The position numbers and the translations under genes were made by a program. A DNA stretch of 64,000 nucleotides. It comes from Acidaminobacter sp. GTDB taxonomy: Bacteria; Bacillota; Clostridia; Peptostreptococcales; Acidaminobacteraceae. Shown one piece after another: positions 44,006 to 52,965 of the stretch. Under the pieces are notes generated by a model. That model made no database searches and was not told where the DNA came from. It worked only from the letters and a program-made list of their open reading frames with translations. The stretch lies in assembly GCF_030247605.1 (NCBI RefSeq), contig NZ_JAOTSB010000013.1, positions 1 through 64,000 of the forward strand, in the 5' to 3' direction. Within the stretch, counting starts at the first letter, position 1. The number at the start of each line of letters is the position of its first letter.

Positions 44006-44353
44006 TTAATAAAAATAAGCGTCGTGTAACTTTTCCATCCAAAATTCTTTGAGGACTTCAAGGTCTTCCGCGAAAGCTTCCCCGGTCTGAGTCTCACTTT
44101 TCTCCAGGGACTCCAGAACCTCAAACTCGAAGGCCTCTGCCCCGAGGTGCGTCCAATCTCTCTGCAGCTTAAGATTCAGCCCGGCGCCCGTTTTCTTCGC
44201 AAATTCAAATCGATTCCGGCTGCCTTTCAGATCCCCCGTTGCTTCGAGGAGAATCTGCCCGCTGTGAGTGTTGCGAATGACAAACACACCGCCGATGATG
44301 GTGCGTTCTTCATATTGTGCCCTGAGTTCCTTTTTGGTTTTCCTATCTTTCAT
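44006..44353 (-). CDS. GIY-YIG nuclease-like family protein (degenerate)
   Basis: A 115-residue protein. The segment GGVFVIRNTHSGQILLEATG aligns by eye with the GIY-YIG core of small Clostridia proteins, but both signature triplets are altered (GVF and LLE). A conserved Arg remains in SRNRFEF. The C-terminal region (LQRDWTHLGAEAFEFEVLE and LEVLKEFWMEKL) is typical of this short subgroup. It may bind rather than cut DNA. GGAGGAG precedes ATG 44353. Confidence 0.7.
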   Translation of the reverse strand: MKDRKTKKELRAQYEERTIIGGVFVIRNTHSGQILLEATGDLKGSRNRFEFAKKTGAGLNLKLQRDWTHLGAEAFEFEVLESLEKSETQTGEAFAEDLEVLKEFWMEKLHDAYFY

Positions 44354-44404
44354 GAGATCTCCTCCTGGTAATTGAATGAATGGTATTGACAATAAGACCC
44401 CCAG

Positions 44405-45013
44405 TTACTTAATTTCCACTTCGGTCACATATAATATCTCGCAGGCGCGATTCCCGGAATCTGTCCGCGTGAGGCTCGACGTCCAGTCCGGCAGCTGCGG
44501 ATCAAAGGTCACGCTCACGAGATAGCCTTCCAGCCGAATGAGGTCATGCTTGTCAATTTTCTTGATTTGCTTCAGGATGTCTTCATCTTTAGGGATCAAG
44601 TGCGTGTTCGCAGACTGGATTTGCACATCATAAACACTCACCGGAGCGTTGGGAGAAAGCCGGTAGTAATACCAACGACCAGACTGGGTGTAGTCAATGG
44701 TGTCGTCAATGGCCCTCTGATTCAGATTGCCCCAGGCCAGGGCCAGATCTACCGGCGAAACGGCTGCCGAAGCGTCGCTGGTGTAGTTTTTGCGGCCTTT
44801 GACCACGGCCGTGATCTCATACTCCGCCAGCAGCTCAAGGGTCACTGGTCCGTTCTTCCCCTCGAACTCAATAGTCTCTGGGGCGCTCAGCTGACGCTGT
44901 ACGGGTTCGGGGATCTGATCCGGGTAGTTTGGCGTTCGGTTGAGTACCCCTGCGGCGGTTGCGGATACAATGAGGAGGATCAGAAGCAGTATGAATTTTT
45001 CCATGGTGTTCAT
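44405..45013 (-). CDS. Conserved hypothetical membrane-anchored protein
   Basis: A 202-residue protein with one N-terminal hydrophobic helix (MEKFILLLILLIVSATAAG) and an exported soluble domain. SGRWYYYRLSPNAP, SANTHLIPKDEDI and WTSSLTRTDSGNRACEILYV look like conserved blocks that I associate with an unnamed exported family. No function is known to me. The start is ambiguous: ATG 45013 or ATG 45004, both with weak ribosome sites. It is the last of three genes for membrane or exported proteins (46723 to 44405), though a 150-base gap separates it from the second. Confidence 0.6.
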   Translation of the reverse strand: MNTMEKFILLLILLIVSATAAGVLNRTPNYPDQIPEPVQRQLSAPETIEFEGKNGPVTLELLAEYEITAVVKGRKNYTSDASAAVSPVDLALAWGNLNQRAIDDTIDYTQSGRWYYYRLSPNAPVSVYDVQIQSANTHLIPKDEDILKQIKKIDKHDLIRLEGYLVSVTFDPQLPDWTSSLTRTDSGNRACEILYVTEVEIK

Positions 45014-45054
45014 CTCGGGTTCGCCCCCTTGGTGCTGCGTGTTTTGGGTTAAGG

Positions 45055-45068
45055 GACCATCGGCAAAG
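45055..45068 (+). repeat. Dispersed repeat GACCATCGGCAAAG
   Basis: A copy of the short motif in the gap between two unknown genes. Confidence 0.65.
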
Positions 45069-45166
45069 CACTGCCGCCTTTGGCCTCTTTAACGTGGCTC
45101 TATTATAGCAAAAAAATGAGGACGCAGGTGGGTGCGCCCTCAACAAACTTGAATTATTGTGGTTTT

Positions 45167-45817
45167 TCATGGCGCGCTGGGCGCCTGGGACGGCCGGCTG
45201 TCTGAAGCGGGCTTCAGACCGTAAACCAGCAGGATGAACCAGATTCTGAGCGCCAGCATGGCAATGCCGTAGGCGACGCTGGACTCGAGCATTCCCAGCG
45301 CCAACCCGGCAATGCCTATGATCGAGGCGCTGACGAGAAGCACGAGATAGAGGCGAAGTCTTTTAAGATAAAATACTTTTCGTTCAGGGTTGCCCTGGAT
45401 TTCCAGCAGGCAGGCCGCGCCCGTCAGCAAACAGTAAGCGAGAGCCAGGTCCAGGAGCGCGCCAAGGCCGAAGTTCAGCAGCATGGCCAGTGGATGCTGT
45501 GCAAGGAGCTGACTGTAAAAGGCAGTCGCGACCCTTGGCACGGCGACTAAAGCACTGATCAGGGCCAGTGTCGCCGCACGCTTGAAGTAATGGGTTGGAG
45601 GATGGACTGTGTCAGTGGAGGTCTCCTCTATGATTGGTTTCGGATGCGCTTCTTCAACTTCAGTGGGAGGGGGTTCATTTATGAGCTGTTTGATGCCAGA
45701 CCGAACCATGAGATACGCAGCGAACGCCGGCAGCGGCAGGCCCTCAAATCCGCCGAGGTTGATGTGAAACGTCACAAAGCAGAGACCCCAGAAGATCCGG
45801 TTGAAGCCTTCATGCAT
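45167..45817 (-). CDS. Unknown integral membrane protein
   Basis: A 216-residue protein with about five hydrophobic segments, a hydrophilic Glu/Pro-rich stretch at about residues 48-75 and a Ser/Pro tail. No family recognised. It starts directly after the stop of the upstream gene (no spacer), with GGGGGG inside that gene as ribosome site, so translational coupling is likely. It presumably works with its exported neighbours. Confidence 0.7.
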   Translation of the reverse strand: MHEGFNRIFWGLCFVTFHINLGGFEGLPLPAFAAYLMVRSGIKQLINEPPPTEVEEAHPKPIIEETSTDTVHPPTHYFKRAATLALISALVAVPRVATAFYSQLLAQHPLAMLLNFGLGALLDLALAYCLLTGAACLLEIQGNPERKVFYLKRLRLYLVLLVSASIIGIAGLALGMLESSVAYGIAMLALRIWFILLVYGLKPASDSRPSQAPSAP

Positions 45818-46723
45818 TTAGATGACCCCCCTTGCTCGCAGATAGCGGACCAAGTCTAGAAAGTTTTCAGGCCTGTAGACAGTCTGATTCTCGATTATGC
45901 TCATCAGACGCTGGCTGTAAATCTCGCCCTCTGTCGTCCTATAGGTCAAGACCGGCGTCAGATCATAAACCGTGAATTGCTGTGTGATCTCCCAAGGCCC
46001 TTTTGGGACGGCAGTCGTATGGACTGAATCCCCTTCTGAAAGTTTGGCGCCTTTCAGCTTAGCTGCGCTTTCGCCGTTGATTTTGATTTCGAACAGCGCC
46101 TCAAGCTTAGACATCAAAGGTGACTTGACCTCAAGGACCTCCATGGGGATCTCGACTAAAAAGTTGGACTCATAGGCATGGTCCGAAGATCCACCGCTGC
46201 TTCGGTGCTCAAAATGCCCCTCTGGCAGCTCGACTCCGGAAAGATAGATTTCACCAATTTCAACCGTTTCCCTCTCGCCATTTGCATAGTAGAGCTCCGC
46301 ACAGGTCAATTTAACCGGTCCGAAGGGCTCTGCCTCCAGTAAGTCTATGGAGACCATAAGGGTATTGAAATTATAGCGCCCAATGGTCGTTTTCCCGACA
46401 GGCGTCCCCATGAAGCTGGTCAGGCCAGCCCCCGGCTCATAATAGATCCTGGTCTGATCCTCAGGCCAGGGTGCTTCCGGGAAGATCACGCGCTCAATCA
46501 CGCGCTCGTCCGTCACATCCATCAGAAACGGCATTGGCAGCATCACTTGTTGGAAGGCCGGATAGCCCTCAGGTGTTGTTCTGACAATGCTGGTGTTTTC
46601 CCGAAACTGCTCGAAGAAAACCGGTCCTTCTAATTTTACAGACCACCAGAAGCTCAGCGCGGCCAGGGTCGACAATGAGATCAAGATTAAACCGGTGATG
46701 AACAGGCGTCGATTCGTCTTCAA
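45818..46723 (-). CDS. Unknown membrane-anchored extracytoplasmic protein
   Basis: A 301-residue protein with one N-terminal transmembrane helix (LFITGLILISLSTLAALSFW) and a large, mostly beta-predicted outside domain. No family recognised. The start is TTG at 46723, 7 bases after GGGAGG. It is the first gene of a three-gene cluster with 45167 and 44405. Confidence 0.7.
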   Translation of the reverse strand: MKTNRRLFITGLILISLSTLAALSFWWSVKLEGPVFFEQFRENTSIVRTTPEGYPAFQQVMLPMPFLMDVTDERVIERVIFPEAPWPEDQTRIYYEPGAGLTSFMGTPVGKTTIGRYNFNTLMVSIDLLEAEPFGPVKLTCAELYYANGERETVEIGEIYLSGVELPEGHFEHRSSGGSSDHAYESNFLVEIPMEVLEVKSPLMSKLEALFEIKINGESAAKLKGAKLSEGDSVHTTAVPKGPWEITQQFTVYDLTPVLTYRTTEGEIYSQRLMSIIENQTVYRPENFLDLVRYLRARGVI

Positions 46724-46792
46724 CTGAATTCCTCCCTTTGCTTGGCGTTACTGCAGATTCCATCGCTGCAAATTCCATTGATGATGAAAATA

Positions 46793-46808
46793 TTTTTTGC
46801 CGATGGTC
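46793..46808 (-). repeat. Dispersed repeat GACCATCGGCAAAAAA (minus-strand copy)
   Basis: A full copy of the short motif in the promoter-side gap of the unknown three-gene cluster. Confidence 0.7.
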
Positions 46809-46913
46809 GTTATCCTTTTACAATATTGTATCATACTGGTAAAGGCGGAGCGAGGCGCATGACGGTTTTAAAATGAGCATTTCCTAAAATATTGCAATTA
46901 CTAAGTGAAAGGA

Positions 46914-47021
46914 GTGTCTGACACCGAGTTGCACTGAGTGTCAGACACCGAGTTGTACTGAGTGTCTGACACCGGGTTGAAATGAGTGTCTGACACCAAG
47001 TTGAACTGAGTGTCTGACACC
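46914..47021. repeat. Five-unit 24-bp tandem array of GTGTC(A/T)GACACC
   Basis: The 12-bp palindrome recurs at 46914, 46938, 46962, 46986 and 47010, exactly 24 bases apart. Variable CGAGTTG / CAAGTTG linkers separate the units, and a decayed sixth unit sits near 47034. It occupies most of the 443-base gap between the unknown cluster and the isochorismatase gene. Confidence 0.95.
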
Positions 47022-47166
47022 AAGTTAAAAAGAGTGCCAGAGCTCACTTTTTTTATGTACAAAAGTTGTTTTTTTTCATAATTAGGTATCTATATCAATA
47101 CAAGAAAACTTCACATTGCATGAGCATAAGAATCTGAGCATTAAATTTGCCGAAAGGATGGTCAAT

Positions 47167-47709
47167 TTGTCAAAAGCTTTGTTGGTCATAGATGTCCAAA
47201 ATGAGTATTTTACCGGAAAACTCCCTATTCATGATCGTGACGACAGCTTGAAAAATATCCTTAAAGCCATTGAACACGCAAATGCCACTGGTATTAAGGT
47301 GGTCCTGATCAAACATACCATCCCGAGTCCGGATGCACCCGTATTCGCCGTTGAATCCTTTGGGGCAGAAATTAAACAGGAAATAACGCAGCAACCCCAT
47401 AATCTGATTATCGAGAAACACCTCCCAGGCAGTTTTACCGGCACGCCGCTTGAAGAATGGCTCAGATCCAATCAAATCGAAACTGTGGCAATCTGCGGAT
47501 ACATGACCCACATGTGCTGCGACACGACCTCCAGGCAAGCGGTCCATCTCGGATTTAAAGTAGAATTTCTGTCCGACGCCACCGGAACACTGGACTTATC
47601 CAATAAAGCCGGGTCCGTAGATGCAAAAACCCTTCACGAAACCATCCTTGTAGTCCAGGCAGCTCGATTTGCAGATGTCTTAACGACTGCGGCGTGGTGT
47701 CAGCTCTGA
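47167..47709 (+). CDS. Isochorismatase-family cysteine hydrolase
   Basis: A 180-residue protein of the isochorismatase-like fold. The catalytic Asp (LLVIDVQNEYF), Lys (IEKHLPGSFTGT) and Cys (CGYMTHMCCDTTSRQA) are present, so it is an amidase/hydrolase such as a nicotinamidase or carbamoylase relative. TTG 47167 is preferred because AGGA lies 8 bases upstream; an ATG at 47158 overlaps that site. It lies about 70 bases before the dehydrogenase gene and is probably co-transcribed. Confidence 0.88.
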   Translation: MSKALLVIDVQNEYFTGKLPIHDRDDSLKNILKAIEHANATGIKVVLIKHTIPSPDAPVFAVESFGAEIKQEITQQPHNLIIEKHLPGSFTGTPLEEWLRSNQIETVAICGYMTHMCCDTTSRQAVHLGFKVEFLSDATGTLDLSNKAGSVDAKTLHETILVVQAARFADVLTTAAWCQL

Positions 47710-47780
47710 TCAATCAAGTTAAATTGCATACAACTTAATTCACTTTCTTATCACACCAACCTGAATAGGAGGACCTCAAC

Positions 47781-48698
47781 ATGCTAAAAATACTGGCAAA
47801 TGATGGTTTGGACTCCATAGCATCCGACTGTTTATCAGAAAAAGGCCACTCTATCGACACTACCCATTTTGATCCCGAGCCTCTCAAAGAGGTCATAGGC
47901 GATTATGATGTCATTATTGTCAGATCCGCCACAACGTTGGATCGAAATATACTCGATGCGGCCGCACAGCCGGGCTCCAAGCTAAAACTGATCATCCGTG
48001 CCGGCGTTGGACTTGATAACATCGATGTCGATTACGCCACTGCGAAAGGCTTTGGCGTCCGCAACACGCCGAATTCCAGCAGCACCTCCGTCGCGGAGCT
48101 GGCTCTGGGGCACATGTTCAACCTTGCGCGCCACATCCACCTATCCAATATCACGATTCGCAAGGGTGAATGGAACAAAAAGCATTACAATGGCATCCAG
48201 CTCTACGGAAGAACCTTAGGCATCATAGGTTTTGGCCGCATTGGACAGGAAATCGCCGCCAAAGCCCACGCCCTCGGCATGAATATCCTCTATTACCAAC
48301 GCAGCGGCCCAAAAGGCAGCCATGAAGACTTCAAATTTGTCGATCTTGAAACGCTCCTCAAAGAGTCAGATTTCATTACCCTCCACACGCCGTCCAATCC
48401 GGATGGCCGCGCTATCCTGGATGCTGAAACCATTCAAAAAATAAAAAAAGGCGCCTATGTCATCAACACCGCCAGAGGCAGTCTGATTGACTACGACGCC
48501 CTTCTCGATGCCCTCGACAGCGGCCACCTCTCCGGCGCTGGACTGGATGTCTATACGGAAGAACCGCCGCTCAATCCAAGATTGACGCAGCATCCAAAGA
48601 TCTCTATGACACCGCATATTGGCGCTTCCACCGAGGAAGCACAGCGTGGCATTGGCGCTGAGGTGTGCGATGTAATCACTCAGTATTTTACGCCATAA
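47781..48698 (+). CDS. D-2-hydroxyacid dehydrogenase (SerA-like)
   Basis: A 305-residue NAD-dependent dehydrogenase. The Rossmann loop GIIGFGRIGQEIA, catalytic Arg (INTARGSLID), Glu (YTEEPP) and His (PHIGAST) are all present. It has the size of a short SerA/hydroxypyruvate reductase type without the ACT domain. It would interconvert a 2-oxo acid and a D-2-hydroxy acid. An AGGAGG site precedes the ATG. Confidence 0.9.
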   Translation: MLKILANDGLDSIASDCLSEKGHSIDTTHFDPEPLKEVIGDYDVIIVRSATTLDRNILDAAAQPGSKLKLIIRAGVGLDNIDVDYATAKGFGVRNTPNSSSTSVAELALGHMFNLARHIHLSNITIRKGEWNKKHYNGIQLYGRTLGIIGFGRIGQEIAAKAHALGMNILYYQRSGPKGSHEDFKFVDLETLLKESDFITLHTPSNPDGRAILDAETIQKIKKGAYVINTARGSLIDYDALLDALDSGHLSGAGLDVYTEEPPLNPRLTQHPKISMTPHIGASTEEAQRGIGAEVCDVITQYFTP

Positions 48699-48708
48699 CA
48701 ACAATGGA

Positions 48709-48736
48709 GGGGGAAGGCGCCGGGGCGCCTTCCCCC
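48709..48736 (+). terminator. GC-rich hairpin after the dehydrogenase
   Basis: GGGGGAAGGCGCC and GGCGCCTTCCCCC arms with a two-base centre. It has no T-run of its own, but the longer stem at 48756 follows. Confidence 0.6.
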
Positions 48737-48755
48737 CTTCCGCTGTTTCAAGCAG

Positions 48756-48814
48756 AAGAAGCCGGCGGCGCGAGGAAAGCTGGGAGTCAGCTTTCTTCGG
48801 GGCGGCGGCTTCTT
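48756..48814. terminator. Long hairpin between convergent genes
   Basis: AAGAAGCCG and CGGCTTCTT outer arms and GAAAGCT/AGCTTTC inner arms, followed by a T-rich run. It lies between the dehydrogenase (+) and the metallophosphoesterase (-). Confidence 0.65.
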
Positions 48815-48837
48815 TCCTTTTCTCCTTGAACTTCACG

Positions 48838-49755
48838 TCATACCACTTCATTAAACTGATACTTTTTCAAGTCGTATTTTGAAACAAATTGCGGTCCTCT
48901 GAGCACCTGTCTCTCCACCCTCAGTAGTCCCTGCTGATCTGTGCGAATACGCCATTCCACCAGCATGACAGTATTGTTTACAATCTCTATGCCAGTGACA
49001 CCTTTGGTATGCACCCCGCAGCCGGAATTGAAATAGGGGAGCTCTCCGTGCTTTGGAAACTTTGGCCGGTGGGTATGCCCGCAAATCAGCATCATCCGGT
49101 GTTTATAAATCCATTTGTTGTAGTTGCGCTCAATCTTATGCATCTTATGTACGTTTTTCGCCGGACTCGCCGGATTTCTGAATCCTATCATGTGCATGAA
49201 CCGCCAGAAATAGCGCAGCGACAGCATTGAAAATCGCCACATCTGGTCATTCATGAAATCGCCCTGGTGGCCGTGCAGCGCCAAAATCTCCTGGCCCGTT
49301 TCCTTATGCTTAAGGAGCAGCGCTTCATGCGCCGTCATGCCTTCAAAGAGCTCACAATTTTCTTCGTTGTACTCGTCGAAAAAGTGATAAAAATTGTGCT
49401 GCAGATAAGCCTGATCTTTCAAATACATATTATGATTCCCATAGAGCAAAATCATTCTATTGTCATCATGAAACCTCTTAAGCATGTCATAGACGTCGCT
49501 GTGTGCAAAACGGATATGCTTGAACTTTGAGTGTTCCCATAGTTCTTCGCCATCTCCGGTTTCGACGAAGGTAAAGCCTTCGTTGTAATAATAGTCGAGG
49601 GCACTCAGGAACGTGTTCTGATTTCTTGCAAATTCATCAGAGAGACTATTGTCACCGCGGTGGGCGTCGCTAAAAAAGACATAACGTGAATTTTCATCGA
49701 AGAGCTCGACACGGGCGTCGGTGTAGGCCTCGGTCAGCCTTTGGTCTGTGAACAT
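48838..49755 (-). CDS. Calcineurin-like metallophosphoesterase
   Basis: A 305-residue phosphoesterase. The five metal motifs are visible: FFSDAHRGD, ETGDGEELWE, YGNHNMYL (Asn for the usual Asp after His), ALHGHQGDF and ICGHTHRPKF. Its substrate is unknown. ATG 49755 is 8 bases after GAGG; ATG 49761 overlaps the site. It lies about 200 bases downstream of no other gene on its strand and near ppk, so a link to phosphate metabolism is possible but unproven. Confidence 0.88.
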   Translation of the reverse strand: MFTDQRLTEAYTDARVELFDENSRYVFFSDAHRGDNSLSDEFARNQNTFLSALDYYYNEGFTFVETGDGEELWEHSKFKHIRFAHSDVYDMLKRFHDDNRMILLYGNHNMYLKDQAYLQHNFYHFFDEYNEENCELFEGMTAHEALLLKHKETGQEILALHGHQGDFMNDQMWRFSMLSLRYFWRFMHMIGFRNPASPAKNVHKMHKIERNYNKWIYKHRMMLICGHTHRPKFPKHGELPYFNSGCGVHTKGVTGIEIVNNTVMLVEWRIRTDQQGLLRVERQVLRGPQFVSKYDLKKYQFNEVV

Positions 49756-49814
49756 GGTCATCGCCTCGATTGTGGGGTTATACTCGGCATCTGGGATTGG
49801 ATGCCTTGTTGGAA

Positions 49815-49829
49815 AACCATCGGCAAAAA
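49815..49829 (+). repeat. Dispersed repeat, AACCATCGGCAAAAA variant
   Basis: A copy of the short motif abutting the ppk terminator stem. Confidence 0.6.
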
Positions 49830-49871
49830 CAGGTTCTGTATGAGGTGCTCATAGTGTGAACCTGTCTTTTT
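49829..49871 (-). terminator. Terminator downstream of ppk
   Basis: ACAGGTTC and GAACCTGT outer arms with an inner TATGAG/CTCATA stem. Runs of A to the left and T to the right allow use in either direction. Confidence 0.7.
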
Positions 49872-49952
49872 CATTAGAATCTATACCCGTTTCCAGAGCC
49901 CATGTCTCTATTTTCTAAAATTTTTCGATCGATACGCAGGTCAACCTTCACA

Positions 49953-52103
49953 TCACTTTTTGAACCTTGCCACGACATCCTCGAGCCAGCGCTTCAGGGA
50001 TTTGTTGTCAGCTGTGTACACAGCGACTCTTCGAACAGCCTGGGCCATCATCTGTTCCTGGCAGTCAACCACTGCTTGCGACTCAGTCATCACGGGAATA
50101 TAAGTGCCCTCGGCGGTTATGGTTCGGGCCTTTACGTTATCCCGAAGCTGTAGATCAAGCATTTCAAGGAGGCGCTTTTTAATGGTCATGTCCTGGATAG
50201 GACATGCGATTTCAATGCGTTTGACCGTATTGCGCGTCATGAGATCCGCTGAGGAGATATAGAGTTTCAGGTCCTGAATGCTGTCCTCCGGATCGCCAAA
50301 GCAGAATACTCTGGCATGCTCCAGATATCTGCCGACGATGCTCCGAATCCACACATGATCCGTCTTTCCCGGAACCCCGGGCAATAGGCAGCATATGCTT
50401 CGAATGATCAGCCGGACCGGCACCCCTGCCTGGGACGCTTCAGCCAGGGCATCGATAACCTCCCTGTCTGAGAGGGAATTCAATTTCATAAGAATGCCGC
50501 TGCCCTTACCATTCCTTGCTTTTTCAGTCTCGTTTTCAATGAGCTTCAGGATGGGATCTTTGAGTTCAAATGGCGACACGAGGAGCTCTGAGTACTCGCC
50601 TTCAAGATTTGAAATCAGGATTCGCTTGAAAAACAGACTAGCGTCGGTCCCAATAGCCTCATCTGCCGTTAAGAGCGACAAATCCGTGTAGAGCTTAGCC
50701 GTTTTTTCATTGAAATTGCCGGTGCCAATATGGGTGATGTAGCTCAGTTTATTCTTATCACGACGCGTGATCAGGCAGATCTTTGAGTGAATCTTAAACT
50801 TCTCAAAGCCGTAAATGACCTTGCAGCCAGCCTCTTCCAGCCGCTCCGCCCACTCGATGTTGTTGATTTCATCAAAACGCGCCCGAAGTTCCATTATGAC
50901 GATGACTTCTTTCTTGTTTTCCACAGCGTCGATCAGGTATTCAGCCAGCTTTGACTTTCTGTCAATCCTGTAAAGGGTAATTTTAATACTGATCACTGTA
51001 GGATCTATGGAAGCCTCACGAATTAGATTTATAACGGGATCCATGGCGTCATATGGGTAGTGGAGCAGCAAATCCTTTTTCATGATCTGCCGGATTATAC
51101 TTTCGGACGGATTGACTTCAGCGCTGTTCTGAGGCTCAAAAGGCTGGTAGGTGAGATGGTGCCGGGCTACGGCCGTCAGTCGGCTTTCCAGTTCAAAAAC
51201 ATAGGTCATATCAAGCGGCGTTTTGCTGTAATAAACTTGAGTGAGGTCGAGATTCAAACGACTACATATAAAACTTGAGAATTCAACGCTCAGCTTGTTC
51301 TGCAGCTCCAGGCGAACCGGGGCTAACCGGGCCCTGAGTTTCACTATTTTCTTCATGTGGCTTCTGAAATTTTCATCCACTTCAAAAGCCTCATCGTCAG
51401 GCTGGATGTCCGCGTTTCGGGTGACGCTGATCACCGTTTTTTCGAGGATCTCGTACATTTCAAAGACATCAGGGGCATATTGGAGGATCAGATCTTCAAT
51501 CAGAATATAACGGAGTGATTTACCCGGCAGATAAACCACTCTTGGCAATGACCTGGGTACGGGGATCAGACCGTATTGCGTTAACTCTTTGGATTTCAGC
51601 ATCACCGCAATGGTCAGCGCCTTATTCTCAAGATGCGGGAACGGATGGTGCGGGCTGATCACCTGAGGTGACAGCACTGGCATCACCTGGGTCTTGAAAT
51701 AGGTTTGGATCACCTTCCTGTCCTTGCCTTCAAGTTCTGTCACCTTCAGCCGTTCGATTTCGTATTGCCCCAGAAACATCTCAACATTTTGAATAGTTTT
51801 ATCCCTGTGCGCGTACAGCGGCTTGACGGCTTTGTAAATTGCCTTCAGCTGTTCTGCCGGCGTCATGCCGGATTTGTTGTCAATCATGGTCTTTTGGAGC
51901 ATGGACAGGTCTAGCAGGCTCCCCACCCGGATCATGAAAAATTCATCCAGATTGCTGGAAAAAATGGACACGAACTTTAGCCGTTCCATAATAGGAACGG
52001 CCGGATCATTGGCCTCGTTTAGGACCCGTTCATTAAATTTCAGCCAGGACAGATCCCGGTTCTGCGTATAGGTGTAATCAATATAGTCCTTGGGCTTTTG
52101 CAT
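49953..52103 (-). CDS. ppk1: Polyphosphate kinase 1
   Basis: A 716-residue Ppk1, which makes polyphosphate from ATP reversibly. The N-terminal domain opens NRDLSWLKFNERVLNEA. The two phospholipase-D-like domains hold the autophosphorylated His in KIHSKICLITRR and the second HKD-like region near SSADLMTRN. The length is normal for the family. ATG 52103 follows AGGAG; a frame to 52172 has no site. It fits the phosphorus genes elsewhere in this window. Confidence 0.95.
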   Translation of the reverse strand: MQKPKDYIDYTYTQNRDLSWLKFNERVLNEANDPAVPIMERLKFVSIFSSNLDEFFMIRVGSLLDLSMLQKTMIDNKSGMTPAEQLKAIYKAVKPLYAHRDKTIQNVEMFLGQYEIERLKVTELEGKDRKVIQTYFKTQVMPVLSPQVISPHHPFPHLENKALTIAVMLKSKELTQYGLIPVPRSLPRVVYLPGKSLRYILIEDLILQYAPDVFEMYEILEKTVISVTRNADIQPDDEAFEVDENFRSHMKKIVKLRARLAPVRLELQNKLSVEFSSFICSRLNLDLTQVYYSKTPLDMTYVFELESRLTAVARHHLTYQPFEPQNSAEVNPSESIIRQIMKKDLLLHYPYDAMDPVINLIREASIDPTVISIKITLYRIDRKSKLAEYLIDAVENKKEVIVIMELRARFDEINNIEWAERLEEAGCKVIYGFEKFKIHSKICLITRRDKNKLSYITHIGTGNFNEKTAKLYTDLSLLTADEAIGTDASLFFKRILISNLEGEYSELLVSPFELKDPILKLIENETEKARNGKGSGILMKLNSLSDREVIDALAEASQAGVPVRLIIRSICCLLPGVPGKTDHVWIRSIVGRYLEHARVFCFGDPEDSIQDLKLYISSADLMTRNTVKRIEIACPIQDMTIKKRLLEMLDLQLRDNVKARTITAEGTYIPVMTESQAVVDCQEQMMAQAVRRVAVYTADNKSLKRWLEDVVARFKK

Positions 52104-52226
52104 AGTCGTTCTCCTGTCCGCTAATGGTGATAGGTTGTGTAAACGTGTCTCAAATGGAACATAAACGCGCACCTGTTTAATTGCAGTCCACGAAAATTTC
52201 AGGCCAAATTCACGTTAAATCTCAAG

Positions 52227-52757
52227 CTATTCAAGAATCCGGTTATTTCTCAGCCACGCTGTGAGGGCTTCCCGGAACATTTCAGGAGACAACACCTGAC
52301 TAGCTCGCTGCTCATCTCCCACAGTCGCCAACATCTTTGAGGTGAAGCCGATGGTATCCACCACCACGCCCCCCTTTTCTTCAACACGCCTGCGCACAGA
52401 ATCCATGACCTTTTGCGACGGCACATTGTCTGCCATCGTCATGAAGATCCAAACTTTTTTGTTTTTAAAATTCCCACGCTTTAAGAAAGCGTTGATCGCC
52501 GGCGTCGAATTTCCTGCCCAAACCTGGATCCCCAGAAATAGATTGTCATAGTTATTAATCAAGACCGGCAGTGGCTTAATGGCGCTTTTCAAATGAAACC
52601 AGGCACCCATAGCCGCCATTGGAAGGCTGCCGAAAGGTCTTGGTTTCATCTCTTCGATCCGTTCAAGGGCAAACCCGGTCTGCGCGTGGAGCTCCCGGGC
52701 GACTGCGGCTGTATTGCCCGTCCAGGAATAATACACTATTAGACTTTGGCCTTCCAT
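52227..52757 (-). CDS. Flavodoxin-like protein
   Basis: A 176-residue protein with the flavodoxin FMN-phosphate loop YYSWTGNTAAVA at the N-terminus, then LGIQVWAGNSTPAINAFL, as in flavodoxin-like NAD(P)H quinone/FMN reductases of Clostridia. It probably binds FMN and carries electrons. ATG 52757 follows GGAAG by 8 bases; a frame to 52844 lacks a site. It lies 123 bases upstream of ppk1 on the same strand. Confidence 0.85.
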   Translation of the reverse strand: MEGQSLIVYYSWTGNTAAVARELHAQTGFALERIEEMKPRPFGSLPMAAMGAWFHLKSAIKPLPVLINNYDNLFLGIQVWAGNSTPAINAFLKRGNFKNKKVWIFMTMADNVPSQKVMDSVRRRVEEKGGVVVDTIGFTSKMLATVGDEQRASQVLSPEMFREALTAWLRNNRILE

Positions 52758-52875
52758 GCCAAACACTTCCTTTCCTGAAAATCCTATACCCATTCCGGAG
52801 GCTTGAATATCACAAATGCAATGGAAAGCAGGGATAGTTGGCAATAGTCACAGACACCCTCTTGCTTCAAATAAA

Positions 52876-52899
52876 AAAGCCCGCCATGAAGCGGACTTT
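52876..52899 (-). terminator. Terminator of the alkaline phosphatase gene
   Basis: AAAGCCCGC and GCGGACTTT arms (one mismatch), with an A-run on the left for minus-strand termination. Confidence 0.7.
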
Positions 52900-52920
52900 C
52901 CTTTGATCCTATAATCTGAT

Positions 52921-52947
52921 GGAAGGCGGTGTCTGACACCCGCTTCC
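52921..52947. repeat. GGTGTCTGACACC palindromic repeat
   Basis: A 27-bp unit with GGAAG...CTTCC ends, just downstream of the phosphatase gene. Confidence 0.9.
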
Positions 52948-52965
52948 CTCGACCCCGCCTTTCCG

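Noticed and set aside
46914..47021. Possible CRISPR array
   Set aside because: The period is only 24 bases with about 12-base linkers, the repeat is palindromic, the linkers are similar to each other, and no cas genes are present.
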